Below the pieces are notes generated by a model, which did not search any database, was not told the origin of the DNA, and was given only the letters and a program-made list of their open reading frames with translations. Below are positions 41,767 to 50,093 of a stretch of 64,000 nucleotides of DNA, piece by piece. This stretch comes from Bog-473 sp963777485 (GTDB lineage: Bacteria; Actinomycetota; Acidimicrobiia; Acidimicrobiales; RAAP-2): the NCBI GenBank assembly GCA_963777485.1, contig CAVZQP010000001.1:868001-932000 (forward strand), in the 5' to 3' direction. Every line of letters starts with the position of its first letter. Position 1 is the first letter of the stretch. The translations under genes and the position numbers were made by a program.

Positions 41767-42515
41767 GGGATGCCGCCGTCCACGCGCACGACGGTGCCGG
41801 TCACGAAGGACGAGGCGTCTGTCGCCAGGAACATCGCGGCGCCAACGATCTCGGGCGGCTCACCCGCCCGGCCCAGCGCGTGATGGGGCATGCCACGCTC
41901 GAGGATCGTCGGGTCCCAGGCCTTCGAGATGTCGGTGAGGAACGGCCCGGCCATGATCGTGTTCACCCGCACCGTCGGCCCGAAGGCCTTGGAGAAGCCC
42001 TCGGTCAGCGCGTTCAGACCGGCCTTGGCGGCGTCGTAGGGCAGCATGTGCGGCGCCGGCCGGATGGACCCCGTGCTCGATACGTTGATGATGGATCCAC
42101 CATATGGGCCCTCCGCCATTCTCGTGCCGACGAGCGAGGTGAGCCGGAACGGGCCTTTCAGGTTGACGCCGAGCACCTTGTCCCACAGCTCTTCGGTCAC
42201 CGACGGGAGGTCGGGGTAGAGCGGAGACATGCCGGCGTTGTTCACCAGGACGTCGACCCGGCCGAAGGTGCCGTAGGCCTGTTCGACCAGGCCGTCGAGC
42301 TCGTCCCAGTGGCCGACGTGGCACGCTACCGGCAGCGCGCGCCGGCCCATCGCCTCGACGTCGGCCGCCACCTCCTTGCAGGTGTCGATCTTGCGGCTCG
42401 CGATCACCACGTCGGCACCTGCGGCGGCGAACGCGAGGACCATCTCGCGTCCCAACCCGCGGCTCCCGCCGGTCACCAGCGCCACCTTTCCGGTGAGCGC
42501 GCCCTCCTCAGCCAT
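41763..42515 (-). CDS. Short-chain dehydrogenase/reductase
   Basis: 250 residues, classical SDR. Cofactor loop TGGSRGLG (15-22), NNAG, Ser in NVSSTGS, and Tyr/Lys in YDAAKAG; the C-terminus SFVTGTVVRVDGGIP is typical of FabG-like enzymes. Oxidises or reduces a hydroxyl/keto group with NAD(P)H. ATG 42515 follows CGGAGGAGA; the larger open frame is not coding. It lies 14 bp after the M20 peptidase stop and overlaps the DsbA-like gene, so these form a leftward operon. Confidence 0.9.
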   Translation of the reverse strand: MAEEGALTGKVALVTGGSRGLGREMVLAFAAAGADVVIASRKIDTCKEVAADVEAMGRRALPVACHVGHWDELDGLVEQAYGTFGRVDVLVNNAGMSPLYPDLPSVTEELWDKVLGVNLKGPFRLTSLVGTRMAEGPYGGSIINVSSTGSIRPAPHMLPYDAAKAGLNALTEGFSKAFGPTVRVNTIMAGPFLTDISKAWDPTILERGMPHHALGRAGEPPEIVGAAMFLATDASSFVTGTVVRVDGGIP

Positions 42516-42529
42516 TTCTCCTCCGATCG

Positions 42530-43885
42530 TTAGTTCGCCTTCAACAGCTCGGCCACCATGTGCGTCACGGCCTTCCCCATCGGGATGTGCAGCGACTCGT
42601 TGGGCCCGTGCGCATTGGAACCCGGGCCGAGCACGCCGGTCGCCACGAACTGGACCCCGGGGAAGCCCTTCTGCAGGTCGGCCAGGAACGGGATGGAGCC
42701 GCCCTCGCCCACCGCGCCGGCAGCACGCCCGAATCGTTCCTTTGACACCCGGTCCAGGACGGCCGCGATGTCGGGGTCGAGCGGCGGCGCCACCCAGCCC
42801 TGGGCGACGCCTTCGACGTCGATGGTGACGTGTGCTCCTTCGTCGGTGCGGATGGCCGAGATGAGCGCGTCGCAGGCCGCCTGCACGTCCACGTCGGGAG
42901 GCAGCCGCACGGCGATCTTGAACGTCGTCGAGGGCCGCAGGACGTTGCCCGCCTCGCGCGGCTTGGGCAGCCCGTCGGCGCCGACCACCTCGAGTGCGGC
43001 GCCCCATGTGCGCGCGGCCAGCCTGGCCAGCGCGTCGTCACCGAGCAGGCGCAACCCGTCGACGACCGGGTACCCGCTGTCGGGGAACTCCGCGGCGAGC
43101 GTTTCCAGATTGGTCCGGTGTGCGTCGGGCATCCCCGCCCCGAGCATCTCCGGCAGGAGGATGCGGCCGTCGGCCTCGTCCTCGATCGTCGACAAGATGC
43201 GCCGCAGGATCCGGAACGACGACGGCACCACGCCGCCGCCCTGCCCGCTATGGATGCCTTCGGTCAGTACCTCGACGGTGACGGTGACGATGAGCATGCC
43301 CCGCAGCGACGTCGTCAGCCACAGGCGGTCGTAGCTCAGGCCCCCAGAGTCGAGGCACACGACGAGCCGCGGCGTCCCGATGCGTGGCGCGAGGTGCTCG
43401 AGGTACGCAGCGAGGTCCGGGCTGCCGCTCTCTTCGCTTGCCTCGACGAGGACGAGGACGCGGCCGTGCCCACCGCCCGCCTCCGCCAGAGCCGTTACGG
43501 CGGCGAACGTCGAGTAGCCGTCGTCGGCCGTGCCGCGGCCGTAGAGCAGGTCGCCCTGGCGCACCGGTTCGTAGGGCCCGAGCCCTTGGCGCCATTCGCC
43601 CAGCGGCGGCTGCTTGTCCATGTGGCCGTAGATCACGATGGGTTCGCCGGCGCCGCCGTTGTCCACGAGCAGCACCGGCGTGCGGCCGGGCAGCTGGACG
43701 ATCTCGGTGGTCAACGTCCCATCCTGGTCCCGCACCCAGTCGCACAAGAGTTCCGCCGCGGCGGCGATGGCGCCGCGCTCGGCCCAATCCGGGTCGAACG
43801 CAGGGGAGAGGCAGGGGATGCGCGTGTACTCGGACAGCGCAGGGAGGATGCGCTCCTCCCATGCGGCGTCGATGGCGTCAGTCAT
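42530..43885 (-). CDS. M20 family zinc metallopeptidase (dipeptidase-like)
   Basis: 451 residues. Two-zinc site in order: IYGHMDKQPP (His, Asp), GRGTADDGYS (bridging Asp), EASEESGSP (catalytic Glu and zinc Glu), CLDSGG (Asp) and NAHGPNESLH (His). A lid domain is inserted about residues 200-320. Similar to CNDP/carnosinase-type dipeptidases that act on short peptides in the cytosol. ATG 43885. It sits between the SRPBCC gene (20 bp) and the SDR gene (14 bp) in a leftward series. Confidence 0.91.
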   Translation of the reverse strand: MTDAIDAAWEERILPALSEYTRIPCLSPAFDPDWAERGAIAAAAELLCDWVRDQDGTLTTEIVQLPGRTPVLLVDNGGAGEPIVIYGHMDKQPPLGEWRQGLGPYEPVRQGDLLYGRGTADDGYSTFAAVTALAEAGGGHGRVLVLVEASEESGSPDLAAYLEHLAPRIGTPRLVVCLDSGGLSYDRLWLTTSLRGMLIVTVTVEVLTEGIHSGQGGGVVPSSFRILRRILSTIEDEADGRILLPEMLGAGMPDAHRTNLETLAAEFPDSGYPVVDGLRLLGDDALARLAARTWGAALEVVGADGLPKPREAGNVLRPSTTFKIAVRLPPDVDVQAACDALISAIRTDEGAHVTIDVEGVAQGWVAPPLDPDIAAVLDRVSKERFGRAAGAVGEGGSIPFLADLQKGFPGVQFVATGVLGPGSNAHGPNESLHIPMGKAVTHMVAELLKAN

Positions 43886-43905
43886 GGTCGCTCGTCATGC
43901 CAGGC

Positions 43906-44379
43906 TCACGCGGCTGCGCTCTCGGTGATCTCGGCCAGTCGCTCGAGGGTCGTGGTCATGGCGTCCCTGGTCTGCTTGCCCACCGGTCCGGCCTTGAGCA
44001 CGAAGCACTGCTTGTCCTGCGTGATATCCCAGGTCTCGCGGACGAGAGTGCTGCCACCGCCGGACATCTCGAACTCGTAGCGCCAGATGCGCCCGCCGAT
44101 CAGGCGCCCGAGCGGGCCGGCGAACGTCGTCTGCCAGGCGATCCGCTTGTCCGGCTCGAACTCGATGACCGTGTTGGACATCGAGTACGGCACCCCGAGC
44201 TTCATCGACATGCCGAACGTGCTGCCAAGTGCCAGCTGCGCGGGTGCGCCTTGCTTGAGCTGCTTCACCGATCCCGACCCGTCGATCTCGGGGTGCCGCG
44301 ATGCGTCGGCCACGATGGCGAAGATGTCCGCGGCCGGCGCGTCGATGACCCGCTCGACGCTGACGACTGTGTCTCCCAT
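43906..44379 (-). CDS. SRPBCC (START-like) family protein
   Basis: 157 residues: SVERVIDAPAADIFAIVADASRHPEIDGSG is the usual N-terminal strand and helix of the SRPBCC ligand-binding fold, followed by strands (SNTVIEFEPDKRIAWQTT, WRYEFEMSGGGSTLVRETWD) and a long C-terminal helix (MTTTLERLAEITE). Such proteins bind hydrophobic ligands or act as cyclases/aromatases; no catalytic residues can be named. ATG 44379. Likely first or second gene of the leftward run leading to the M20 peptidase gene, 20 bp ahead. Confidence 0.85.
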   Translation of the reverse strand: MGDTVVSVERVIDAPAADIFAIVADASRHPEIDGSGSVKQLKQGAPAQLALGSTFGMSMKLGVPYSMSNTVIEFEPDKRIAWQTTFAGPLGRLIGGRIWRYEFEMSGGGSTLVRETWDITQDKQCFVLKAGPVGKQTRDAMTTTLERLAEITESAAA

Positions 44380-44437
44380 GCTGCGACCTCCGATCGGGTG
44401 GTTCCCCGGGCGACGAGACTAGAGCGCCCGGCTCTCC

Positions 44438-44794
44438 TCAGAGGGCGTGGGAGACCAGGTCGCTGAGCTGCACCCACTCGAGCGTCGCAGCGTGGGTCGA
44501 GGCCAGGACGACGGGAGGAGCCACCCCGGCATCGAGCGCCTCCTGCCAGCGCGCAGCGCAGAGGCACCACTGATCGCCAGGCTGCAGACCGGCAAAGCCG
44601 AACTCGGGATGAGGAGTCGAAAGGTCGTTGCCTACCGACGCCGAGAACACGAGGAACTCGGCCGTCACGCGCGTACAAACCGTGTGCACGCCGATGTCCT
44701 CGGCGCCGGTGTTGCAGCAGCCGTCGCGGAAAAAGCCGGTGACGGGGTCGAAATTGCACGGTTGGAGATCTTCGCCCAGGACGTTCTGTGCCAT
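44438..44794 (-). CDS. DUF2237 family protein
   Basis: 118 residues from ATG 44794 (MAQNVLGEDLQPCN). The family signature is clear: DPVTGFFRDGCCNTG, GVHTVC, NDLSTPHPEFGFAGL, PGDQWCLCAARW and GVAPPVVLASTH. DUF2237 proteins are widespread small cytosolic proteins with conserved Cys and no established function. An upstream GTG at 44809 is possible. It is 46 bp downstream of the nitroreductase gene on the same strand. Confidence 0.92.
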   Translation of the reverse strand: MAQNVLGEDLQPCNFDPVTGFFRDGCCNTGAEDIGVHTVCTRVTAEFLVFSASVGNDLSTPHPEFGFAGLQPGDQWCLCAARWQEALDAGVAPPVVLASTHAATLEWVQLSDLVSHAL

Positions 44795-44840
44795 GGTCCA
44801 TTTGAGCACGACGCGGGCGCGCGGACCGGTTGCCGTTTCG

Positions 44841-45536
44841 CTACTCGGTCTCCAGGGGTGTGCCCGCGTAGCGGTCGATCCACGCGAACGAGCTGACCGG
44901 AGCCCGCTTCAACCGCCGTGCCGCGGCCACCGGGTGGCCCAGCACGACCAGAGCCGCGGCCACCACGGTCTCGGGGATGTCGAAGCGCGCGCGCAACTCG
45001 GCTTCCCGCCGCACGGCCACGGTCGTCATCACCCCGCCGAGGCCCTCGGCACGTGCGGCGAGCAACAGGTTCCAGACGAAGGGGTAGATGGAGGCGCCGC
45101 CGACCATCGTGTAGCGGGGCAGGTCGCGATCGACCGTTGCGAGGACGCCGAGGTCGGCGAGGACCAGCAAGAGGGCGGGCGCTTTGTCGAGTTTCTCCGC
45201 GAAGCTTGGCGCTGCGGTGCCGGCCTCGGCGAACTGGCCGGCGTTGGCGAGCGCGGCGCGTTCTTGGTCCCGGTCGGCCAACGGCGACCACGGGGTCAAG
45301 CCGGCGGCGGCGAGCGCCATGTAGTCGTACCAGCCCGAGAGGTAGAGGTCCCGCACCGCGGTCCTCGCGGCGGGGTCTTTCACGACGATGACGCGCCAGC
45401 CCTGGCGGTTGCCACCGTTGGGGGCAAAGCGTGCCGTGTCGAGCACGCGGGCGAGCACCTTGTCGGACACCGGCTCGTCGGTGTAGTCGCGCACGGCGCC
45501 CGTGCTGCGCAGGGTGGTCAGGAGGTCGAGGTCCAC
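44841..45536 (-). CDS. Nitroreductase family protein
   Basis: 231 residues. LLTTLRSTGAVRDYTDEPVS at the N-terminus gives the FMN phosphate-binding Arg region (TGAVRDY), followed by RFAPNGGNRQGWRVIVVKD; GLGGVMTTVA and a closing GHPVAA are as in NfnB/BluB-like flavoproteins. Reduces nitro groups, quinones or halogenated aromatics with NAD(P)H. GTG 45536; a TACGGT box at 45546-45551 is 9 nt upstream, giving a nearly leaderless mRNA. Divergent from the nitronate monooxygenase gene, 42 bp away. Confidence 0.9.
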   Translation of the reverse strand: MDLDLLTTLRSTGAVRDYTDEPVSDKVLARVLDTARFAPNGGNRQGWRVIVVKDPAARTAVRDLYLSGWYDYMALAAAGLTPWSPLADRDQERAALANAGQFAEAGTAAPSFAEKLDKAPALLLVLADLGVLATVDRDLPRYTMVGGASIYPFVWNLLLAARAEGLGGVMTTVAVRREAELRARFDIPETVVAAALVVLGHPVAAARRLKRAPVSSFAWIDRYAGTPLETE

Positions 45537-45578
45537 GAGTTGCCCACCGTAGCGGTCGCTGGTTCTATCTGGGGCGTG

Positions 45579-46664
45579 ATGGCAGCCCGGGACGCCGAGG
45601 GTACTGAGGTTGCGGTTGCCATCGGTGCGGCCGGCGTAGCGCGGCTCCGGGCACTGTCGGGCACGCCCCTCGTCGTGTCGCCGATGGCGGGTGGCCCGTC
45701 CACGGTGGAGCTCGTCGTTGCGGCATCGAAGGCCGGGGCGTTCGCGTTCCTCGCCGGCGGCTACAAGACGTCTGAAGACATGCAGTCCGAGATGGCGGCG
45801 GTGAGAGCCGCAGGCGTGGACGTGTTCGGTGTCAATCTCTTCGTCCCGGGTGCACCGACGGACGAGCCCGCTCGGCTCGACGCCTACCTGACGTCGCTGC
45901 GGCCGGTCGCGCAGTCGCTCGGGACGGAGCTCGGCGCGGGGGAGTGGGATGACGACGACTACCCGGCCAAGCTCGCGCTGGTGCTCGCCGAACCGCCCGC
46001 CGTGGTGAGCTTCACGTTCGGCCTGCCCGACCCCGAGGCGGTCCGCGTGTTGCGGCGTGCGGGCTCGCTCGTCATGGTTACCGTGACCACGCCGGAGGAG
46101 GCCGATGCCGCATTGCGGGCGGCGCCCGACGCGCTCTGCCTGCAGGGCGCGGAGGCCGGCGCCCACCGCGGCAGCCTGACCAACGCCGATCGCCCCGACG
46201 CTGATCGGCCCGTGCGCGCGCTCGTGGCCGCCGTCCGGCGCCGCACGCTGGTGCCGATCGTGGCGGCCGGCGGCGTGGCGGGACCTGACGACGTAGCAGA
46301 CCTTCTCACCCGTGGTGCCACGCTCGTGCAGGCGGGGACGGCGTTCCTCCGCTGTCCCGAGTCGGGTGCGCAGCCGGCGGCGAAGGACGCGCTAGCCGAC
46401 CCGGCGTTCACCGCGACCGCGGTCACCCGCGCCTTCAGCGGCCGGCGTGCCCGCGCCCTTGTCAACGCGATGGTGCAGCAGCACCCGGACGCACCGAGGG
46501 CATATCCCGAGATCAACAACGCCACCCGGCCGTTGCGCGCCGCGGCGGCGCGGGCGGGCGACCCCGGGCACATGAGCCTCTACGCGGGCACGGGGTTCCG
46601 TGCGGCCCCGGCGCACCCGGCGGCCGAGGTGGTGGAGCGGCTGCTGTCAGGATGGCGCCGGTGA
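45579..46664 (+). CDS. Nitronate monooxygenase (2-nitropropane dioxygenase family)
   Basis: 361 residues, FMN TIM barrel. PLVVSPMAGGPSTVELVVAAS, FGVNLFVPG, LCLQGAEAGAHRGS (the QGxEAGxHxG motif with the putative base His) and PIVAAGGVAGPDDVADLL followed by GATLVQAGTAFL are all family marks. It oxidises alkyl nitronates such as propionate-3-nitronate to carbonyls and nitrite. ATG 45579 (or GTG 45576) follows a TATCTG box by 7 nt. Its 3' end overlaps the next gene by 13 bp. It and the nitroreductase may be joint nitro-compound defences driven from one intergenic region (inference). Confidence 0.9.
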   Translation: MAARDAEGTEVAVAIGAAGVARLRALSGTPLVVSPMAGGPSTVELVVAASKAGAFAFLAGGYKTSEDMQSEMAAVRAAGVDVFGVNLFVPGAPTDEPARLDAYLTSLRPVAQSLGTELGAGEWDDDDYPAKLALVLAEPPAVVSFTFGLPDPEAVRVLRRAGSLVMVTVTTPEEADAALRAAPDALCLQGAEAGAHRGSLTNADRPDADRPVRALVAAVRRRTLVPIVAAGGVAGPDDVADLLTRGATLVQAGTAFLRCPESGAQPAAKDALADPAFTATAVTRAFSGRRARALVNAMVQQHPDAPRAYPEINNATRPLRAAAARAGDPGHMSLYAGTGFRAAPAHPAAEVVERLLSGWRR

Positions 46665-47143
46665 CGAGCCGCCGGCAGACCAAGACGATCGAGTTCACGC
46701 CGCCCGACATCGACGAGGTCGGGGACGAGCTGGCCGCGCTGCGAGAGGCTGGCGACGGATGGGTCAACCTCTTGCCCGGCGTCGTGGACGACGCCGACAT
46801 CAATCCGCCCGCCGGGCTCTTCGCGTTCTTCGGGACCCGGCAAGCGCCCGTGACGATGGCGACCGTGATGCCGGCGCGCCTCGACAAGCGCAGCGTCGAG
46901 GGCATGTCGGTGGGCCTGATGCACCCGACGGGTGCCAAGTCCATCGCGCGCCTGGCCGAGGCAGGGGTCGTGGTGCCCGACGGGTGGGTGGTGCGCCAGG
47001 ACCACCCTCGGCGTGGGCTGGTGTTGCGGACGGCGCCGGACACGGGCTCGGGCGACATCGTGACGTGGTGCGTGCAGGCCGGGACGGCTCTGTGCATGGT
47101 CGACATGACGGGCCAGTGGCAGGCCGTCGTGTACCTGCCGTAA
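46652..47143 (+). CDS. Conserved protein, unknown function
   Basis: 163 residues, starting inside the end of the previous gene (ATG 46652; GTG 46661 is another option giving VTSRRQTKTIEF). Soluble, with TIEFTPPDIDEVGDELAALR, WVNLLPGV and a beta-rich second half (MATVMPARL, GLVLRTAPD, ALCMVDMTGQWQAVVYLP). I recall similar actinobacterial proteins without function. The overlap suggests co-translation with the nitronate monooxygenase; the APH-like gene follows after 15 bp. Confidence 0.7.
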   Translation: MAPVTSRRQTKTIEFTPPDIDEVGDELAALREAGDGWVNLLPGVVDDADINPPAGLFAFFGTRQAPVTMATVMPARLDKRSVEGMSVGLMHPTGAKSIARLAEAGVVVPDGWVVRQDHPRRGLVLRTAPDTGSGDIVTWCVQAGTALCMVDMTGQWQAVVYLP

Positions 47144-47158
47144 GGCCGGGTTGCTTCG

Positions 47159-48199
47159 ATGGCCACCGGAGGACGACGCGACAACGCGGCACTCGCCGCC
47201 GGCCTCCGTCGGTGGGTGGCCGCGCACGTCGGGACGGTGCCCGGCGCAGACACGGTCACGGGCGCGGTGACAGTCGTCGGCTTGGGGCACGCCGAGGGCG
47301 GCATGGCCAATGAGACCGTGCTCCTCGATTTCGGTCCGGGCCACGCGGGCATGGTTGTGCGCCTGCCGCCGCTCGACGCGACGTTCCCCGACTACGACCT
47401 GGTCCCGCAGGCGGCGGTGCAGAACGCAGTCGCCGCCGCCGGGGTTCCGGCGCCGGCGCCGGCGATGGTCGAGCCGGATCCGTCGTGGGTCGGCGCGCCG
47501 TTCCTCGCGATGCCGCGGGTGCTCGGAGACGTGGCGGGCCCGGCTCCCGCGTTCGACCCTTACGTCCAAGATGCCGGCCCCGCGCTCCAGCGCGTCATGT
47601 ACGACGGCCTCATCGACGTGCTGGCGGCGATCCACGCGGTGCCGTGGGAGGCGGCGGGATTGGCCGAAGTGCTCGGCGGGCCGCGGCTCGCCGACGCGCT
47701 GGCACGTTGGTCCGGCTACGTCGACTGGTCGTCGGAGGGTGACCCGCTGCCGGCGCTCGCCGAGGCGATGGACTGGTGCACGCGTCACTGCCCGCCCGAA
47801 CGGGACGCGGTGCTCTTGTGGGGCGACGTCCGCCTCGGCAACCTCGTCTTCGACGAGTCGCGTCAGGTCGTGGCCGTCCTCGACTGGGATCTCGCCGCCC
47901 TTGGCCCCCCGGAGATGGACCTCGGCTGGCATTTCGGGCTCGACTTCATGATGGAGGCGCTGTTCGGCCAGCGTGTGCCCGGATTTCCGTCGAGGGTCGA
48001 GGCACTGGAGCGCTACGAGACGGAGACCGGGCACGAGGTGCGGGACCTCCCCTGGCACGAGGTCTTCGCCCTGGTGCGGGCGTTGGCAATCAACGACCGC
48101 CATCAGCGCATCACCCGTGATCCTCGCCGGCGCGACAACCCGATGGGTGCCGTGCTGCTCGCCCGCCTGGAAGAGGCGAGTTCCTCGACCCGAACCTGA
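47159..48199 (+). CDS. Aminoglycoside phosphotransferase-like (APH) kinase
   Basis: 346 residues, protein-kinase-like fold. The catalytic loop reads LLWGDVRLGN (Asp preserved; Trp replaces the His of HGDxxxxN, as in many ACAD10/APH relatives) and the metal Asp is in AVLDWDLAALGPPEMDLGWH. The N-lobe (GGMANETVLLDF, AGMVVRLPP) supplies ATP binding. In actinobacteria such proteins phosphorylate unknown small molecules or hydroxyacyl-CoAs and rarely cause resistance. It ends the rightward run that starts with the nitronate monooxygenase gene. ATG 47159. Confidence 0.88.
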   Translation: MATGGRRDNAALAAGLRRWVAAHVGTVPGADTVTGAVTVVGLGHAEGGMANETVLLDFGPGHAGMVVRLPPLDATFPDYDLVPQAAVQNAVAAAGVPAPAPAMVEPDPSWVGAPFLAMPRVLGDVAGPAPAFDPYVQDAGPALQRVMYDGLIDVLAAIHAVPWEAAGLAEVLGGPRLADALARWSGYVDWSSEGDPLPALAEAMDWCTRHCPPERDAVLLWGDVRLGNLVFDESRQVVAVLDWDLAALGPPEMDLGWHFGLDFMMEALFGQRVPGFPSRVEALERYETETGHEVRDLPWHEVFALVRALAINDRHQRITRDPRRRDNPMGAVLLARLEEASSSTRT

Positions 48200-48272
48200 A
48201 CTTCAGGGGGCGGGCCGGTCGCATCCCGGTGGTACGGGGCCGATCACACGAGCTGAGTGGGCCGAATGGCCC

Positions 48273-49826
48273 ATGCGGATCGAGGCGCAATGGCCGAACA
48301 ATTCTTGCGTGGCAACGCGCGCGGTGGGGTCAGACCTAGAGGCACCATCGGCAGGTCCGTTGCCGGGCCGAGACGAGCGCCGGCGACACGGGTTCGGCGG
48401 GACGGCGTTGTTGGGGGCAGGAGGGTCGGCCTTGTTGGCCTTGGCGAGCGACCTTCCTGCCTCCCCGTTCGGCCCTCGTGCCGCTGGTACGTGGCCGCTG
48501 GCTGTGTCGGGGACGGCACGATCGTGGGAGGGTTCGTCGGTGCCGGCGTGGGCCGCGCCCGCCAACAGCGGCCCCGGCGTGCCGACCGGGCACGTGCTCG
48601 TCCTGGCCGCAGCTCTTGCCGGTGTCGCGCTTCTCGCCGTTGCCTGGCTCCGCCTCTGGCGCGCGGTGCGAGCCGACCCGACCCTGGGATTCCGAGACGT
48701 GTGGTGGGTCGCTGCCGCGTGGACGGCACCGCTGCTCTTCGCGGCACCGTTTGCCAGTCAGGACGTGTGGGTCTACGCGGCGCAGGGGAAGGTGGTGGCG
48801 TCGGGCATGGGTGCGGCCACGCCCCTGCATGCCCTCGGCCACTCGGCGTGGGTGTCCGGGGTCGACCCGAAGTACCTGAAGGGCGGGTCGATCTACGGGC
48901 CGGGAGCCAACGGCCTCTCGGCGTTGTTCGCCAGCGTCTCCGCCGGGCACCCGTGGATCGCGGTCGAGGGTTGGCGGTTCACGGTCATCGGCTCGATGGT
49001 GCTGTGTGGCTGGGGCGTGGCGAGGATCGCAGCCACTCGCGGTGCGAACCCGGTGGAGGCGGTCGTCGCGGGCGTCGCCAATCCGGCCGTGCTCATCGCC
49101 TTCATAGCCGGTGCCCACAACGATGCCGTCATGATCGGACTCGTCGTGGCCGGTATCGCCCTCGCCGTGACCGGCAGAAGGTGGTGGGCGCTAGCCGTGC
49201 TCGCACTGGCGGTCACGGTCAAGGCGCCGGCCGCGCTCGCCGTGGTGGCCGTCGCCTGGTGGTGCTGGAAGGGTTCGTTGCTCCGGCGTGCGTTGGCGGT
49301 GGCGGCGGGTGTCGCCATGACCGTGTGCGCGCTCGGCATCACCGGGCTGTTCAGCGGGGGTGGGTTCAGCTGGTTGAAGTCCGCGTCGATCGGCACCGTG
49401 GCCAGCGCCTTCTCGCTCGTGCGCTTTGCGGGCACGACTTCGTCGGGACCCGTGAACCTCGTGCAAACGATCGGCATCCTCGTCGCCATAGTGCTGGTAC
49501 TCGCCGTGCCGCGCGGCCGGAGTTGGATCGGTGCCCTTGCCATCGGCTTCGGGGTCATGGCCGTCTGTTCGGCCAATCCGCAACCCTGGTACCTCGTGTG
49601 GGCCGTGCCGCTCGTGGCGTGCACCTTCGTCGAGGGCGGCGTGCAGCGCCCCGCGCTCGTAGTCCTTTGCGCCATGGCGACGTGGAGCGTGCTGCCCTTC
49701 GGTCCGCTGGTCTGGTTCGGCGGGATGATCGCGCTTGCCGTGATCGGGTTCCGTTGGATCCGGTCGTGGCAGGTGCCCGACGCGTTGACGCAGGCGCAAC
49801 CGGCGGCTGTAGGCGACGCGGTCTGA
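48273..49826 (+). CDS. MptB-like polyprenol-phosphate mannosyltransferase (GT-C)
   Basis: 517 residues, about 12 hydrophobic segments. The marks FASQDVWVYAAQGKVV and a later GPGANGLSALF fit the MptB family of alpha-1,6-mannosyltransferases, membrane enzymes that take mannose from polyprenyl-phosphate-mannose to build outer glycolipids; the acidic QD pair in the first outer loop is the expected catalytic site. A paralogue lies at 59080-60648. ATG 48273 (MRIEAQW) is the only ordinary in-frame start near. The last 158 bp including the stop are tandemly duplicated just downstream, leaving this copy intact. Confidence 0.82.
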   Translation: MRIEAQWPNNSCVATRAVGSDLEAPSAGPLPGRDERRRHGFGGTALLGAGGSALLALASDLPASPFGPRAAGTWPLAVSGTARSWEGSSVPAWAAPANSGPGVPTGHVLVLAAALAGVALLAVAWLRLWRAVRADPTLGFRDVWWVAAAWTAPLLFAAPFASQDVWVYAAQGKVVASGMGAATPLHALGHSAWVSGVDPKYLKGGSIYGPGANGLSALFASVSAGHPWIAVEGWRFTVIGSMVLCGWGVARIAATRGANPVEAVVAGVANPAVLIAFIAGAHNDAVMIGLVVAGIALAVTGRRWWALAVLALAVTVKAPAALAVVAVAWWCWKGSLLRRALAVAAGVAMTVCALGITGLFSGGGFSWLKSASIGTVASAFSLVRFAGTTSSGPVNLVQTIGILVAIVLVLAVPRGRSWIGALAIGFGVMAVCSANPQPWYLVWAVPLVACTFVEGGVQRPALVVLCAMATWSVLPFGPLVWFGGMIALAVIGFRWIRSWQVPDALTQAQPAAVGDAV

Positions 49827-49999
49827 CCTTCGCGCCATGGCGACGTGGAGCGTGCTGCCCTTCGGTCCGCTGGTCTGGTTCGGCGGGATGATCGCGCTTG
49901 CCGTGATCGGGTTCCGTTGGATCCGGTCGTGGCAGGTGCCCGACGCGTTGACGCAGGCGCAACCGGCGGCTGTAGGCGACGCGGTCTGACCTTCGCGCC
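49669..49999 (+). repeat. Perfect 163-bp tandem duplication of the mptB-like 3' end
   Basis: Copy 1 is 49669-49831 and copy 2 is 49832-49994; identity continues 5 bases (GCGCC) further, 168 matching positions at an offset of 163. Each copy carries the last 52 codons and TGA of the gene (stops at 49826 and 49989). 163 is not a multiple of 3, but copy 1 keeps the original stop, so the protein is unchanged. Copy 2 is an orphan gene end. Perfect identity means a recent event or an assembly artefact. Confidence 0.95.
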
Positions 50000-50024
50000 C
50001 TCGCGCTCTCGGGGAGCGAGGTGG

Positions 50025-50059
50025 CACCGCCGGGACGGTTCCGGCGGAACCCGGCGGTG
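50025..50059. terminator. Hairpin between convergent genes
   Basis: CACCGCCGGG (50025-50034) and CCCGGCGGTG (50050-50059) form a perfect 10-bp stem with a 15-nt loop that can pair further (TTCC/GGAA). It lies between the mptB-like gene and the convergent gene at 50094. No U-tract, as is usual for high-GC actinobacterial terminators. Likely bidirectional. Confidence 0.55.
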
Positions 50060-50093
50060 GACACCACAAGACGATTGTTCGGCGGAGCGGCCT

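Noticed and set aside
47159..48199. Aminoglycoside resistance gene
   Set aside because: The APH-like fold is clear but the HGD loop reads WGD and the context is metabolic; such proteins rarely confer resistance.
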